Part shown: piece by piece, positions 20,970 to 30,197 of the stretch
Position numbering within the stretch: the stretch's first letter is position 1
How the letters are laid out: every line of letters starts with the position of its first letter
Assembly (NCBI RefSeq): GCF_003688665.1
Contig: NZ_REFO01000011.1
Coordinates: forward strand, 248,001 to 312,000
Reading direction: 5' to 3'
Length of the DNA: 64,000 nt
From: Hydrogenothermus marinus
Lineage (GTDB): Bacteria; Aquificota; Aquificia; Aquificales; Hydrogenothermaceae
Notes under the pieces: generated by a model
What the model saw: only the letters and a program-made list of their open reading frames with translations
Database searches by the model: none
Told to the model about the DNA's origin: nothing
Translations under genes and position numbers: made by a program

Positions 20970-22037
20970 TTGACTTATAAATGGCAAGGAATAATAAAGG
21001 CTTATTCAAAATATTTACCTGTAGATGATAATACTCCTATAGTTAGTCTTTATGAAGGAAATACTCCTTTAATTGATGCTTATAACTTATCAAAAGCTAT
21101 AGCTCCAGATAAAAACTTAAAAATCTTCTTAAAATATGAAGGATTAAATCCAACAGGATCTTTTAAAGATAGAGGAATGACCCTTGCCATAACAAAAGCA
21201 AAAGAAGCAGGTAAAGAAGCAGTAATATGTGCATCTACAGGAAATACTTCAGCATCAGCAGCAGCTTATGCAGCAAGAGCAGGAATGAAAGCTTATGTTC
21301 TTCTTCCAAAAGGTGCAGTTGCAATTGGAAAGTTATCTCAAGCAATGATATATGGAGCAAAGATAATTGCATTAATGGGAAATTTTGATGATGCTTTAAC
21401 AATAGTAAGGGAAATTGGAGAAAAATATCCGGTAGAGATAGTAAACTCGGTAAATCCTTATAGAATAGAAGGACAAAAAACAGCTGCTTTTGAGATTATA
21501 GATCAGCTTGGTGATGCACCAGACTTTCATTTTATTCCTGTTGGGAATGCAGGTAATATTACTGCATATTGGAAAGGATATAAAGAATATCATAAAGAAG
21601 GAAAATCAAAAAAACTTCCAAGAATGATAGGTTGGCAAGCAGAAGGAGCTGCACCTATAGTTAAAGGTTTTCCTATAAAAAATCCTCAAACAATAGCAAC
21701 TGCAATAAAAATAGGAAACCCTTATAGCTGGCAACCAGCTCTTCAAGCAGCAAGAGAAAGTAATGGATTTATAGATGCAGTATCAGATGAGGAAATACTT
21801 GAAGCTTATAAATTAGTTGCATCAACAGAAGGGGTATTTTGTGAACCAGCATCTGCAGCATCAATAGCAGGACTTATAAAATCTTATAGAAAAGGTTTAT
21901 TTAAAGGAAATGAAACTATTGTATGTACTTTGACAGGAAACGGTTTAAAAGACCCAGATACTGCAATAAAAATGAGCGAAAAACCTATAGAACTACCTCC
22001 TGATATTAATGAAATTGCAAAATATCTAGGATTATGA
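20970..22037 (+). CDS. thrC: Threonine synthase
   Basis: A 355-residue PLP enzyme that converts O-phosphohomoserine to threonine. The PLP lysine is K66 in GSFKDRGM; the phosphate-binding region is [19 protein letters not shown]. This is the short type of threonine synthase seen in Aquificota, Bacillus and Archaea. The start is TTG, supported by an AGGAGG ten bases upstream and by the family N terminus. It overlaps panE by 4 bp and leads a thrC-panE-rph-purA series. Confidence 0.96.
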   Translation: MTYKWQGIIKAYSKYLPVDDNTPIVSLYEGNTPLIDAYNLSKAIAPDKNLKIFLKYEGLNPTGSFKDRGMTLAITKAKEAGKEAVICASTGNTSASAAAYAARAGMKAYVLLPKGAVAIGKLSQAMIYGAKIIALMGNFDDALTIVREIGEKYPVEIVNSVNPYRIEGQKTAAFEIIDQLGDAPDFHFIPVGNAGNITAYWKGYKEYHKEGKSKKLPRMIGWQAEGAAPIVKGFPIKNPQTIATAIKIGNPYSWQPALQAARESNGFIDAVSDEEILEAYKLVASTEGVFCEPASAASIAGLIKSYRKGLFKGNETIVCTLTGNGLKDPDTAIKMSEKPIELPPDINEIAKYLGL

Positions 22038-22972
22038 AAGTTTTAATTTATGGACTTGGAGCAATAGGAACTGCATTTGCTACCTTTTTAAAAGAAAATG
22101 CTTATAAAGTTTATGCAATTACTAAAGAAAAATATTTAAAAGAGATAAAAAATAATCAAGTATCAGTTTCAGGTATATGGGGAAATCATCAAGCAAAACT
22201 AAATGGAATATATTCAAATATTAATGAACTTCCAGAAAAAAATTTTGACTTAATTATACTTTCTGTAAAATCTTATGATACAGAAAAAGCAGTTAAAGAT
22301 TTAAAAGATTTAGTAAAAGAAAATACTTTTTTAATGCTTGCTCAAAACGGATATGGAAATTATGAAACTGCAAAGAAATATATTCCTGCTAAAAATATTC
22401 TTCTTGCAAGAGTTATATTTGGATCAAAGGTTTTAAAGCCTGGGAAAGTGGAAATTACAGTTAATGCAGATGATGTTGTAATAGGACAGCCTGAAAATTT
22501 AGCAGATGAAGAAAAGGTTAAACAGATAGTAGATTATATTAATAACTCTGGAATACCAGCAAGATACTCTCCAGAGGTTTATCAGATTTTATGGGATAAA
22601 ATTCTTTATAACTGTGCATTAAATCCACTTGGAGCTATCTTAGAATGTTCTTATGGAGATTTAGCTGAAAATGAAGAAACAAGAAGATTAATGAATAAGA
22701 TAATTATTGAGATATTTAAAGTTGCAAAACTTCATAAAATAAAATTAAGATGGAAAACAGCAAAAGAATATATAGATTATTTTTATGAAAAACTTATACC
22801 ACCAACAAAAGACCATTATCCATCAATGTATTATGATATAAAATCAGGGAGAAAAACAGAAATAGATGCTTTAAATGGAGCTATTGTAAAGCTTGGACAG
22901 GAAAAAAGAGTAAAAGTTCCTGTAAATGAAACAATTACAAGACTTATAAAATTTAAAGAAACCAATTCTTGA
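22034..22972 (+). CDS. panE: 2-dehydropantoate 2-reductase
   Basis: A 312-residue NADPH-dependent ketopantoate reductase making pantoate for coenzyme A. The N-terminal Rossmann motif [10 protein letters not shown], the central [10 protein letters not shown] and the C-terminal catalytic region ([14 protein letters not shown] and [19 protein letters not shown]) are all present. Its ATG overlaps the thrC stop. Confidence 0.93.
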   Translation: MKVLIYGLGAIGTAFATFLKENAYKVYAITKEKYLKEIKNNQVSVSGIWGNHQAKLNGIYSNINELPEKNFDLIILSVKSYDTEKAVKDLKDLVKENTFLMLAQNGYGNYETAKKYIPAKNILLARVIFGSKVLKPGKVEITVNADDVVIGQPENLADEEKVKQIVDYINNSGIPARYSPEVYQILWDKILYNCALNPLGAILECSYGDLAENEETRRLMNKIIIEIFKVAKLHKIKLRWKTAKEYIDYFYEKLIPPTKDHYPSMYYDIKSGRKTEIDALNGAIVKLGQEKRVKVPVNETITRLIKFKETNS

Positions 22973-23017
22973 TATGGTAAAATTAAATGTTTGTGAATTT
23001 AATATGGAGGAAATTTT

Positions 23018-23794
23018 TTGAGACCTGATGGAAGAAAACCAACTCAGATAAGACCTGTAAAGATAACAAGAGATTTTAATATTTATGCGGAAGGTTCAGT
23101 ATTAATAGAAGTTGGCAACACAAAAGTAGTAGTTACTGCATCTGTAGAAGAAAAAGTACCACCATTTTTAAGAGGATCAGGGCAAGGCTGGATAACTGCA
23201 GAATATTCAATGCTTCCTCGCTCTACAGAAAGTAGAAATATAAGAGAAGTTGTAAGAGGTTCTCCTTCAGGTAGGACTCAAGAAATACAAAGACTTATAG
23301 GTAGATCTTTAAGAGGAGTTGTAGATTTAAAAAAATTAGGTGAAAGAACTTTATGGGTTGATTGTGATGTTTTACAAGCAGATGGTGGAACAAGAGTTAC
23401 ATCTATAACTGGAGCTTTTATAGCAGTTGCTGATGCAATGATTAAACTAACAGAAGCAGGAAAAGTAAAATCTAATCCTTTAAAAGATTTTATAGCTGCA
23501 ATATCTACTGGTGTGTATGGAAATGAAGTTGTTTTAGATCTAAACTTTAAAGAAGATTCAGCGGCTAAAGTAGATATGAATCTTGTAATGACTGGAAGTG
23601 GAGAGTTTGTAGAGATACAAGCAACAGGTGAAGAGTTTACATTTTCTCAAGAACATCTAAATAAAATGATTGAATATGGAAAACTTGGTATAGAAAAATT
23701 AATAAATATTCAAAAGCAGTTTATTGAAGGAGTACCTTCACTTGGACATTGGAAAAGAAAGGATATAAAAGAATTTTACTTTGAGGATAAATAA
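23018..23794 (+). CDS. rph: RNase PH
   Basis: A 258-residue phosphorolytic 3'-5' exoribonuclease that trims tRNA 3' ends. The N terminus [15 protein letters not shown], the RNA-binding [14 protein letters not shown], and the catalytic phosphate-binding region ([20 protein letters not shown], then [16 protein letters not shown]) are all full and intact. The start is TTG at 23018-23020 with GGAGG seven bases upstream; no ATG or GTG fits the family N terminus. Confidence 0.97.
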   Translation: MRPDGRKPTQIRPVKITRDFNIYAEGSVLIEVGNTKVVVTASVEEKVPPFLRGSGQGWITAEYSMLPRSTESRNIREVVRGSPSGRTQEIQRLIGRSLRGVVDLKKLGERTLWVDCDVLQADGGTRVTSITGAFIAVADAMIKLTEAGKVKSNPLKDFIAAISTGVYGNEVVLDLNFKEDSAAKVDMNLVMTGSGEFVEIQATGEEFTFSQEHLNKMIEYGKLGIEKLINIQKQFIEGVPSLGHWKRKDIKEFYFEDK

Positions 23795-23811
23795 TTAGGA
23801 GGCTGTTGTTA

Positions 23812-25098
23812 ATGGATAATTCTCTTGTTATTCTTGGTTCACAATGGGGAGATGAAGGAAAAGGAAAAATAGTTGATCTTTTAGCTGAAGATTTTGAATA
23901 TATAGTTAGATACCAAGGTGGAAGTAATGCAGGCCATACAGTAATTGTTGGAGATAAAAAGTATGCCCTTCATTTAATACCTTCAGGAATATTACATGAA
24001 GGTAAGAAAAATATTATTTCAAATGGTATGGTTGTTTCTTTTGAAGAGCTTTTAAAAGAGATGGATAAAGTAAAAGAAGTTGTTGGAGATTTTGAAGGAA
24101 AGCTTTTCATAAGTGATAGAGTCCATATTGTTTTTCCTCATCATAAAATCTTAGATATGCTTTCAGAAAAAGCAAAAGGAAAAAATAAAGTAGGTACTAC
24201 ATTAAAAGGAATTGGTCCTGCTTATATGTCTAAGTATGCAAGAACAGGAATAAGAATAGCAGATTTATATGATCCAAACTATTTTAGAACAAGACTTGAA
24301 TCTGCAGTTAATGAAGCAAAAGAAATAGCAGAAAAAGTATATGGAGAAACTATTAATATAGATTTAAATAAAGTTTACTTTGAAACATTAAAAATGTTTG
24401 AAAAAATAAAGCCTCTTGTAGCAGATACTTCATTAATGCTTTATAAAGCATTAAAAGGAAACAAAAAAGTTTTATTTGAAGGTGCTCAAGGAACAATGCT
24501 TGATATTGATATGGGAACTTATCCTTATGTAACATCCTCAAATTCTTCAGCTTTAGGACTTTGTAATGGTACAGGAGTTTCACCAAAGCAGATTGGAAAA
24601 GCAAAGGTTTATGGTGTAAGTAAAGCATATCTTACAAGAGTTGGAGCTGGTCCATTTCCTACAGAGCTAAACGATGGAATTGGTCAAAAACTAAGAGATG
24701 AAGGCCATGAATATGGAACAACTACAGGAAGACCAAGAAGATGTGGATGGCTTGATTTAGTAGCTTTAAGATTTGCATCTCGTATAAATGGAATGGATGG
24801 AATAATTATTACAAAATTAGATGTATTGGATCATTTTGACGAAATAAAAGTAGCTACTGCTTATGAGTATGAAGGAGAAATAATAAAAGATTTTCCTGCA
24901 TCTTTACAAGTTCTTGAAAAATGTAAACCTATTTACAAAACTTTAAAAGGCTGGGATAAATCAACAAAAGGAATAAAGAAAAAAGAAGATATTCCAAAAG
25001 AAGCTTGGAAATTTATAGAAACAATAGAAGAAGAGACAGAAACACCGGTAGTAATGCTTTCTACAGGCCCAGAAAGATCAGAATATGTATGGATATAG
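23812..25098 (+). CDS. purA: Adenylosuccinate synthetase
   Basis: A 428-residue enzyme joining IMP and aspartate with GTP, the first step from IMP to AMP. The P-loop-like GSQWGDEGKGK is at the N terminus, followed by QGGSNAGHTV, the IMP-site KVGTTLKGIGPAY, and GTTTGRPRRCGWLDL. I chose the ATG at 23812, nine bases after AGGAGG (23797-23802); the in-frame TTG at 23806 is only three bases from it and too close. It lies 17 bases after rph. Confidence 0.97.
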   Translation: MDNSLVILGSQWGDEGKGKIVDLLAEDFEYIVRYQGGSNAGHTVIVGDKKYALHLIPSGILHEGKKNIISNGMVVSFEELLKEMDKVKEVVGDFEGKLFISDRVHIVFPHHKILDMLSEKAKGKNKVGTTLKGIGPAYMSKYARTGIRIADLYDPNYFRTRLESAVNEAKEIAEKVYGETINIDLNKVYFETLKMFEKIKPLVADTSLMLYKALKGNKKVLFEGAQGTMLDIDMGTYPYVTSSNSSALGLCNGTGVSPKQIGKAKVYGVSKAYLTRVGAGPFPTELNDGIGQKLRDEGHEYGTTTGRPRRCGWLDLVALRFASRINGMDGIIITKLDVLDHFDEIKVATAYEYEGEIIKDFPASLQVLEKCKPIYKTLKGWDKSTKGIKKKEDIPKEAWKFIETIEEETETPVVMLSTGPERSEYVWI

Positions 25099-25242
25099 TA
25101 AAGAAGAAAGATTTGGGTATTCAGTTTTAAAGTTGATAAACTTCCTAATGCTTTAAATTATGGGAAATATTGATATTTACCGAGATATTTTTATAATTCA
25201 AAAATTGATGTATATTTATCTGTAGAGATTATTATAAATAAA

Positions 25243-25271
25243 TTGACTTCGTTTCAAATTTTTATTATTAT
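25243..25271 (+). promoter_or_regulatory. Predicted housekeeping promoter of the cytochrome c peroxidase gene
   Basis: TTGACT at 25243-25248 and TATTAT at 25266-25271 are separated by exactly 17 bp, each one base from consensus. The -10 element lies inside the first copy of the AT-only repeat, so a protein bound there would block RNA polymerase. An alternative -10, TATAAT at 25269, would give a 20-bp spacer. Confidence 0.6.
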
Positions 25272-25307
25272 AATTAATAATAATTTTATTATTATAATTA
25301 ATAATAA
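25260..25307. repeat. 24-bp AT-only tandem repeat, two perfect copies
   Basis: Positions 25260-25283 and 25284-25307 are identical 24-bp units made only of A and T. Each unit is a near-palindrome around TATAATTAATAAT and is close to the PerR box pattern TTATAATnATTATAA. The repeats span the -10 region and early transcribed region of the peroxidase gene. The rest of the 25099-25242 spacer after purA shows no gene and no clear terminator. Confidence 0.8.
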
Positions 25308-25317
25308 TTATTATTAA
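25298..25317. promoter_or_regulatory. 20-bp perfect palindrome, Fur/PerR-like box
   Basis: The ten bases TTAATAATAA at 25298-25307 are followed by their exact inverted copy at 25308-25317. Inside it, 25299-25313 fits TAATAATnATTATTA, the 7-1-7 box described for Helicobacter pylori Fur. It ends against the AGGAGG of the peroxidase gene. Binding by the Fur-family protein encoded at 51015-51464 is an inference. Confidence 0.5.
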
Positions 25318-25328
25318 GGAGGATGGAA

Positions 25329-26396
25329 ATGAAAAAACTAACTGCAGTTTTAGGTTCAGCTTTGATGTTCTCAGTATCTTCTTTTGCTTCTGATACAGAT
25401 CTTTTAAATCAGGCAAAGAATCTTTTTAAACCTTTACCAAAAGTAGCTAATAATCCTGAAAATCCTGTAACACAAGTGAAAGTAAAACTTGGAAAAATGC
25501 TTTATTATGACACAAGACTTTCAAGAAGTAATATAATTAGCTGTAATTCTTGTCATAATTTAGCAAGATATGGAGTTGATAATACTCCAACATCTGTAGG
25601 ACATAAATGGGCAATAGGTCCAAGAAATGCTCCTACTGTTTACAATGCGGCTCTTCATATTGCTCAGTTTTGGGATGGAAGAGCAAAAGATGTAGAAGAA
25701 CAAGCATTAGGTCCTATATTAAATCCAATAGAAATGGGAATGCCTACGAAAGAAAGAGTTGTAAAGGTAGTAAAATCAATTCCTGAATATGTAGAACTTT
25801 TCAAAAAAGCTTTTCCAAATGATTCTGATCCTGTTAAATTTGAAAATATTGGAAAAGCTATTGGAGCTTTTGAAAGAACTTTAATGACTCCTTCAAGATT
25901 TGACGAATTTTTAAATGGAAATACAAATGCATTAACAAAAAAAGAAAAAAGAGGCCTAAAAACATTTATTTCAGTAGGTTGTGCAGGATGTCATAATGGC
26001 CCAGCTATAGGTGGAACAATGTTTATGAAATTTGGACAAGTTGAGGAATACTGGAAAGAAACTTATCCTTATGTATTAAAAGAATCTCCTGCAATAAAAG
26101 TTGATTTTGGTAGATTTGGAGTTACAAAAAATAAAGCAGATATGTTTGTATTTAAAGTACCATCTCTTAGAAATATAGCTGAAACTTATCCATACTTCCA
26201 TGATGGTAGTGTATGGAAATTAGAAGATGCAGTTAGAATAATGGCTAAAACACAGCTTGGTAAAGATTTAACAGATCAACAAGTTGAAGATATAGTTGCA
26301 TTTTTAAAATCTTTAACAGGAAAACTTCCTGAAGATGCTTTAAAAACACCTGTTTTACCACCATCAACAGATAAAACTCCAAAACCAGAGTTTTAA
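25329..26396 (+). CDS. Di-haem cytochrome c peroxidase, periplasmic
   Basis: A 355-residue exported protein of the CcpA/MauG family that reduces hydrogen peroxide with electrons from cytochrome c. A signal peptide (about residues 1-21, ending SSFA) precedes two haem c sites, C72-x-x-C75-H76 and C218-x-x-C221-H222. Family blocks FWDGRAKDVEEQALGPI and FKVPSLRNIAETYPYFHDG are intact. I set the start at the ATG at 25329, six bases after AGGAGG; the ATG at 25323 directly abuts that Shine-Dalgarno and cannot use it. The upstream AT dyads suggest control by a Fur/PerR-type regulator. A strong hairpin terminator follows. Confidence 0.94.
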   Translation: MKKLTAVLGSALMFSVSSFASDTDLLNQAKNLFKPLPKVANNPENPVTQVKVKLGKMLYYDTRLSRSNIISCNSCHNLARYGVDNTPTSVGHKWAIGPRNAPTVYNAALHIAQFWDGRAKDVEEQALGPILNPIEMGMPTKERVVKVVKSIPEYVELFKKAFPNDSDPVKFENIGKAIGAFERTLMTPSRFDEFLNGNTNALTKKEKRGLKTFISVGCAGCHNGPAIGGTMFMKFGQVEEYWKETYPYVLKESPAIKVDFGRFGVTKNKADMFVFKVPSLRNIAETYPYFHDGSVWKLEDAVRIMAKTQLGKDLTDQQVEDIVAFLKSLTGKLPEDALKTPVLPPSTDKTPKPEF

Positions 26397-26401
26397 AATT
26401 T

Positions 26402-26422
26402 GAAGGGGGCTTTAGCCCCTTC
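26402..26422. terminator. Hairpin terminator between convergent genes
   Basis: GAAGGGG at 26402-26408 pairs with CCCCTTC at 26416-26422 around a seven-base loop. It is followed by TTAATT on the plus strand. It lies between the convergent peroxidase gene and hisH and could serve both, although the T-runs on each side are short. Confidence 0.75.
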
Positions 26423-26426
26423 TTAA

Positions 26427-27044
26427 TTAATATTTATCAACAAAATTTTTAAAATTAGATATTAATTTTAATCCTGCCTTTTGACTTTTTTCCGGATGAA
26501 ACTGAACAGCCCATATGTTGTCTTTTTGAATTGCAGAGCAAAAATCAGTTATATAATCTGTAGTAGATGCTATATCTTCCTTATTTTCAGGTTTTGCATA
26601 ATAAGAATGAACAAAGTAAAAATATTCCCCTTCTTTTATATCTGAAAATAAACCTTCTTTTTGTTTTATCCAAACCTGATTCCAGCCCATATGAGGAATT
26701 TTATAACCTTCTTTATTCTCAAATCTAACAACTTTTCCTTTTAATACTCCAAAACCTTCATGTTCTCCAAACTCATACCCATATTCAAAAAGAAGTTGCA
26801 GTCCAAGACAAATTCCAAAATAAGGTTTTCCTTCTTGTATATGATTTATAATTTCATCAAAAAGATTAAATCTTTTTAGGTTATGAACTGCATCTCCAAA
26901 AGCACCAACACCGGGCACAACTATAGCTTTAGCATCTTTTATATCTTTTGGATTTGATGAAACCTTTATATTAAAGCCTACTTTCTCAAAAGCTTTTGCT
27001 ACACTTCTTAAGTTTCCCATTCCATAATCAACAACTACAATCAA
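26427..27044 (-). CDS. hisH: Imidazole glycerol phosphate synthase, glutaminase subunit
   Basis: A 205-residue class I glutamine amidotransferase that supplies ammonia to HisF in histidine synthesis. The triad is visible: nucleophile C79 in YFGICLGLQLL and His/Glu in AVQFHPEKS near residue 187. The N-terminal VDYGMGNLRSV is diagnostic. It overlaps trpA by 4 bp; hisF is not nearby, as is common for scattered amino acid genes in Aquificota. Confidence 0.97.
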   Translation of the reverse strand: MIVVVDYGMGNLRSVAKAFEKVGFNIKVSSNPKDIKDAKAIVVPGVGAFGDAVHNLKRFNLFDEIINHIQEGKPYFGICLGLQLLFEYGYEFGEHEGFGVLKGKVVRFENKEGYKIPHMGWNQVWIKQKEGLFSDIKEGEYFYFVHSYYAKPENKEDIASTTDYITDFCSAIQKDNIWAVQFHPEKSQKAGLKLISNFKNFVDKY

Positions 27045-27811
27045 CTTATACCCTCTTTTATATCTTTTACAATATTTTTAATTCCTTCAAAATCTTTCAT
27101 TCCTTGAAGTTTAACAACTGCACTACCAACTATAATTCCATCACAAAACTTAGATAAAATTTGAGAATGTTCTTTTTTTGAAACACCAAAACCAACAGCA
27201 ACATATTTTCCTGTAATATTTTTTATCTCATTTATTTTCTGTTTTATCTCTTCCCAAGGCAAAGTATCTCTTGCTCCTGTAATACCTGTTAAAGAAACAT
27301 AATATATAAAATCATCAGAAAATTTACTTACTAATTTTATTCTTTCTTCATCTGAGGTTGGTGCAAGTAGAAATATAGTTTTTAAACCTTCTTTATTTGC
27401 AATTTCTTTAAACTCAGTAGCCTCTTCAGGTGGTAAGTCTGGTATTATAAATCCATCAATACCATTTTCTTGCGACTTTTTACAAAATTCCTCTACACCA
27501 AATCTAAAAACAGGATTGAAATATGTCATTAATATTAAAGGAATGTTAGGATTTTCTTCTTTTATCTTTTTTGTTATATCAAAAACATTTAAAGGTGTAA
27601 TTCCATCTTTTACTGCTTTTTCATGGGCAACTTGAATTGTTGGACCATCAGCTACTGGATCAGAAAATGGAAGGCCAACTTCTAATATATCTGCTCCACT
27701 ATCTATTAAAGCTTGAGCTGTTTTTATACTATCTTCAATAGAAGGATAACCTGCCATAAAATAGCATATTAAAGGTTTTCTTGTTTCAAAAACTTTTAAA
27801 ATATCTGCCAT
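27041..27811 (-). CDS. trpA: Tryptophan synthase alpha chain
   Basis: A 256-residue TIM barrel that cleaves indole-3-glycerol phosphate and channels indole to TrpB. The catalytic pair is E44 and D55 in LEVGLPFSDPVADGP, and the phosphate-binding end has VGFGVSKKEH and GIIVGSAVVK. Coupled to hisH by a 4-bp overlap; trpB is not in the window. The upstream gene is 47 bp away on the same strand. Confidence 0.97.
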   Translation of the reverse strand: MADILKVFETRKPLICYFMAGYPSIEDSIKTAQALIDSGADILEVGLPFSDPVADGPTIQVAHEKAVKDGITPLNVFDITKKIKEENPNIPLILMTYFNPVFRFGVEEFCKKSQENGIDGFIIPDLPPEEATEFKEIANKEGLKTIFLLAPTSDEERIKLVSKFSDDFIYYVSLTGITGARDTLPWEEIKQKINEIKNITGKYVAVGFGVSKKEHSQILSKFCDGIIVGSAVVKLQGMKDFEGIKNIVKDIKEGIS

Positions 27812-27858
27812 TACTCACCAAACATAAGATTGTTTTTAATTATTATACCAGTTAGAAT

Positions 27859-28557
27859 TTATTCTAAATATAAATTAAAGCTTCCAATTGTAAAAGATAT
27901 ACTCATTTTTACAGGAATATTTAGTTTTTTATCTATCCATATAATCCAGTTTCCTGTAGGTTTTAAAAGTCCTCTTGTTTTAAAATTTGGATGTAGCCAT
28001 ACTTTTATTGTTTTATATTTTTTGCCATTTACTTTTATAGTTTCATTTTCATTTAATACTTTAAAAGGAACTTTATAACCTTTTCCATCATAAAATATAT
28101 TTAGATTACCTTCTTTCTGTTTTTTTACAATGGTATAAAGATATATAGAAGATGTAAATGGGTCTTTATAGTTGTTATTTTTTATTTTTTTCTCAATCTT
28201 TTTCCTGAAAATATATTGATTATCTTTTAATCTATATTCTGTTTTTTTGAAAAATATATAATCTTTTGAAAAAGTATATTCATGGATAAATTTTATTTTT
28301 CCTTCTTTTTGGACAAAGTAAAACTTTTTAGAATCTAAATTTTCTTTGTTATAAATAGCATATCCTGAATATTCAACTTTTTTAAATAAAGAGCCTATAG
28401 GTGTTGAATGAGCTTTTGCAGTTATTTTTCCATTTTCATATATAATACAGTCTTCAACTAAAGGTAAAAAAAAGTAATAACCTTTATAGCAGGTTTTTAA
28501 AGTTTCTGCTTTTAAAAAAGAAAAAAAGATAAGGAATATTAAGAAAGCTTTCTTCAA
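27859..28557 (-). CDS. DUF3108-like exported protein
   Basis: A 232-residue protein with an N-terminal signal peptide (about 1-17, ending LKA) and then a beta-rich domain. The C-terminal part, with KVWLHPNF, a GNWIIWIDKKLNIPVKM block and a final beta strand, resembles the DUF3108 family of periplasmic or outer-membrane-associated proteins, whose function is unknown. The fold is thought to be related to lipid-binding beta-barrel halves, but I would not extend that here. Its ATG overlaps the stop of the alpha/beta hydrolase upstream. Confidence 0.6.
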   Translation of the reverse strand: MKKAFLIFLIFFSFLKAETLKTCYKGYYFFLPLVEDCIIYENGKITAKAHSTPIGSLFKKVEYSGYAIYNKENLDSKKFYFVQKEGKIKFIHEYTFSKDYIFFKKTEYRLKDNQYIFRKKIEKKIKNNNYKDPFTSSIYLYTIVKKQKEGNLNIFYDGKGYKVPFKVLNENETIKVNGKKYKTIKVWLHPNFKTRGLLKPTGNWIIWIDKKLNIPVKMSISFTIGSFNLYLE

Positions 28558-29315
28558 AATCCTATTTCCTTTAAAAAGTTTATTAATATCTCATTAAATT
28601 TTTCTGGATTTTCAAATGGTGGAAGGTGCGCCGCATTTTCAATTTCCTGATATTTAGAACCTTTTATACCATCTGCTATTATTTTTACTATTTCTGGTGG
28701 TGTTACTTTTTCATCATCTTTTCCTGCTATAACTATAGTAGGCACATCTATTTCTTTTAATATAGGTAAATTATTTTCTCTATTTGCTAAAGATGTAATT
28801 GCATTAATAATTCCTTGTTTTGTTGCTTTTCTCATTATACATTCAAGCTCTTTCATTTTTTTATCATCTTTTTTTGTAGCTGGTGAAGTTTGAACTTCAA
28901 GCATAGCTTCTATAAGAAAATCTATTCCCTCTTCTTTCACTCTTTCAATAGTAGCTTGTCTAACTTTTTTTTGCTCTTGAGTATCTGATTCTGCTCTTGT
29001 TGATACAAAAACAAAACCTTCTATAAGTTTTCTATGTCTTCTCCACATATCAAACATTATATATCCACCCATAGAATCACCAACAGGAACAACTTTTTTA
29101 ATTCCTGCTTCATATAATTTAGAAACTATATAATCTGTGTATTGTCTTAAATCTTGGAATGTATCAAAAACAGGAGTATTACCAAATCCTGGATAATCTA
29201 CTGCTATATAAGAAATTCCTTCTTTATTTAAAGCTTCAAACTGATATTTATACATATCACTATTTAATGGAAATGCATGTAAAAATAATACTGCTTTTTG
29301 AGCTGATATTTTCAT
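28554..29315 (-). CDS. Alpha/beta hydrolase
   Basis: A 253-residue alpha/beta-fold hydrolase. The oxyanion region LFLHAFPLNSD is near the N terminus, the nucleophile is S81 in VGDSMGG, the acid is in AGKDDEKVTP (about D216) and the histidine is in ENAAHLPPFENP (about H235). No lipase-type signal peptide is present, so it should act in the cytoplasm. The substrate is not predictable. It forms a coupled pair with the DUF3108 protein and lies 21 bp after the NDUFA9-like gene. Confidence 0.85.
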   Translation of the reverse strand: MKISAQKAVLFLHAFPLNSDMYKYQFEALNKEGISYIAVDYPGFGNTPVFDTFQDLRQYTDYIVSKLYEAGIKKVVPVGDSMGGYIMFDMWRRHRKLIEGFVFVSTRAESDTQEQKKVRQATIERVKEEGIDFLIEAMLEVQTSPATKKDDKKMKELECIMRKATKQGIINAITSLANRENNLPILKEIDVPTIVIAGKDDEKVTPPEIVKIIADGIKGSKYQEIENAAHLPPFENPEKFNEILINFLKEIGF

Positions 29316-29336
29316 TTTTATCCTCCTTTTTTATTT

Positions 29337-30197
29337 TTAAATATTAAATGGATCTCTTATATCTTTTAAAAGAGATTTTACACCTTCGTATTTACCACTG
29401 CAAATATTATCATTTTTAAGCATAAGCCATTGGTCATAATTTATTGGTAAGAAATCAAAAATAGAACCTAATATGGCTGTTGGTAGTAAAAAATATCTAT
29501 TTAATTCTAGTACTGGTTTTTTTATATTTAAATAGTTTAATGCAAATTGAAATAACTCTTTGTAAGTTATTATTTTTGGACCGCAAAGTTCATAAATATT
29601 ATTCTGTTTAAAATCTTCAACTACTTTAATAAAACAATCTCTAACATCAAGAACATTAACTGGTTGCAATTTCCCTTTTGGAGCTACAAAGAAAGGTAAA
29701 TATCTTGCTACTTGTTTAAACTGTTTAAATAAAAGCTGTTCTTTTCCTAATATAATAGAAGGTCTAAATATTGAATAATTTAAACCTGAAGATTTTATTA
29801 CTTGCTCTGCCATTGCCTTTGTTTTTTGGTATCTGCTTTTAGATTTTATATCTGCACCAAGAGCTGACATCTGAATAAAATGTTTTACTCCTACTTTTTT
29901 AGAACCAATAATTAGTTTTTCTGTAAAGATATAATGAACCTTTTCAAAGGTTATATTATTTTTTCTATCTTCTTTTAAAATACCAAGCAAGTTTATAACT
30001 ATATCAGGTTTTGTGTCTTCTACTATTTTATTTAACTCTTCTGAAAATTTTAGCAGCTCTATATTCTCATTTATATTCAATACATTTTTTGCTTTTTCAA
30101 AATTTCTTACAGGAAGGATTAATTTATATTTTTCTGAAAGTTTATTTGCTATATATCTTCCTACAAAGCCTGTTGAGCCTGTAATTAAAATTTTCAT
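29337..30197 (-). CDS. NAD(P)-binding NDUFA9/NmrA-like epimerase-family protein
   Basis: A 286-residue atypical short-chain dehydrogenase. The dinucleotide motif GSTGFVGRYIA starts at residue 7, and the domain continues with VINLLGILKE, FIQMSALGAD and a YxxxK-like SRYQKTK. This pattern is that of the NDUFA9-like/complex I 39-kDa group, often involved in quinone or isoprenoid-related steps in bacteria, but the reaction is unknown. It overlaps phoR by 4 bp, so it may be transcribed with the phosphate genes. Confidence 0.78.
   Translation of the reverse strand: MKILITGSTGFVGRYIANKLSEKYKLILPVRNFEKAKNVLNINENIELLKFSEELNKIVEDTKPDIVINLLGILKEDRKNNITFEKVHYIFTEKLIIGSKKVGVKHFIQMSALGADIKSKSRYQKTKAMAEQVIKSSGLNYSIFRPSIILGKEQLLFKQFKQVARYLPFFVAPKGKLQPVNVLDVRDCFIKVVEDFKQNNIYELCGPKIITYKELFQFALNYLNIKKPVLELNRYFLLPTAILGSIFDFLPINYDQWLMLKNDNICSGKYEGVKSLLKDIRDPFNI

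Noticed and set aside
25216-25416. Minus-strand open frame rich in Asn and Ile before the peroxidase
   Set aside because: It is a translation of the AT repeat and the antisense of the signal peptide; no family likeness.
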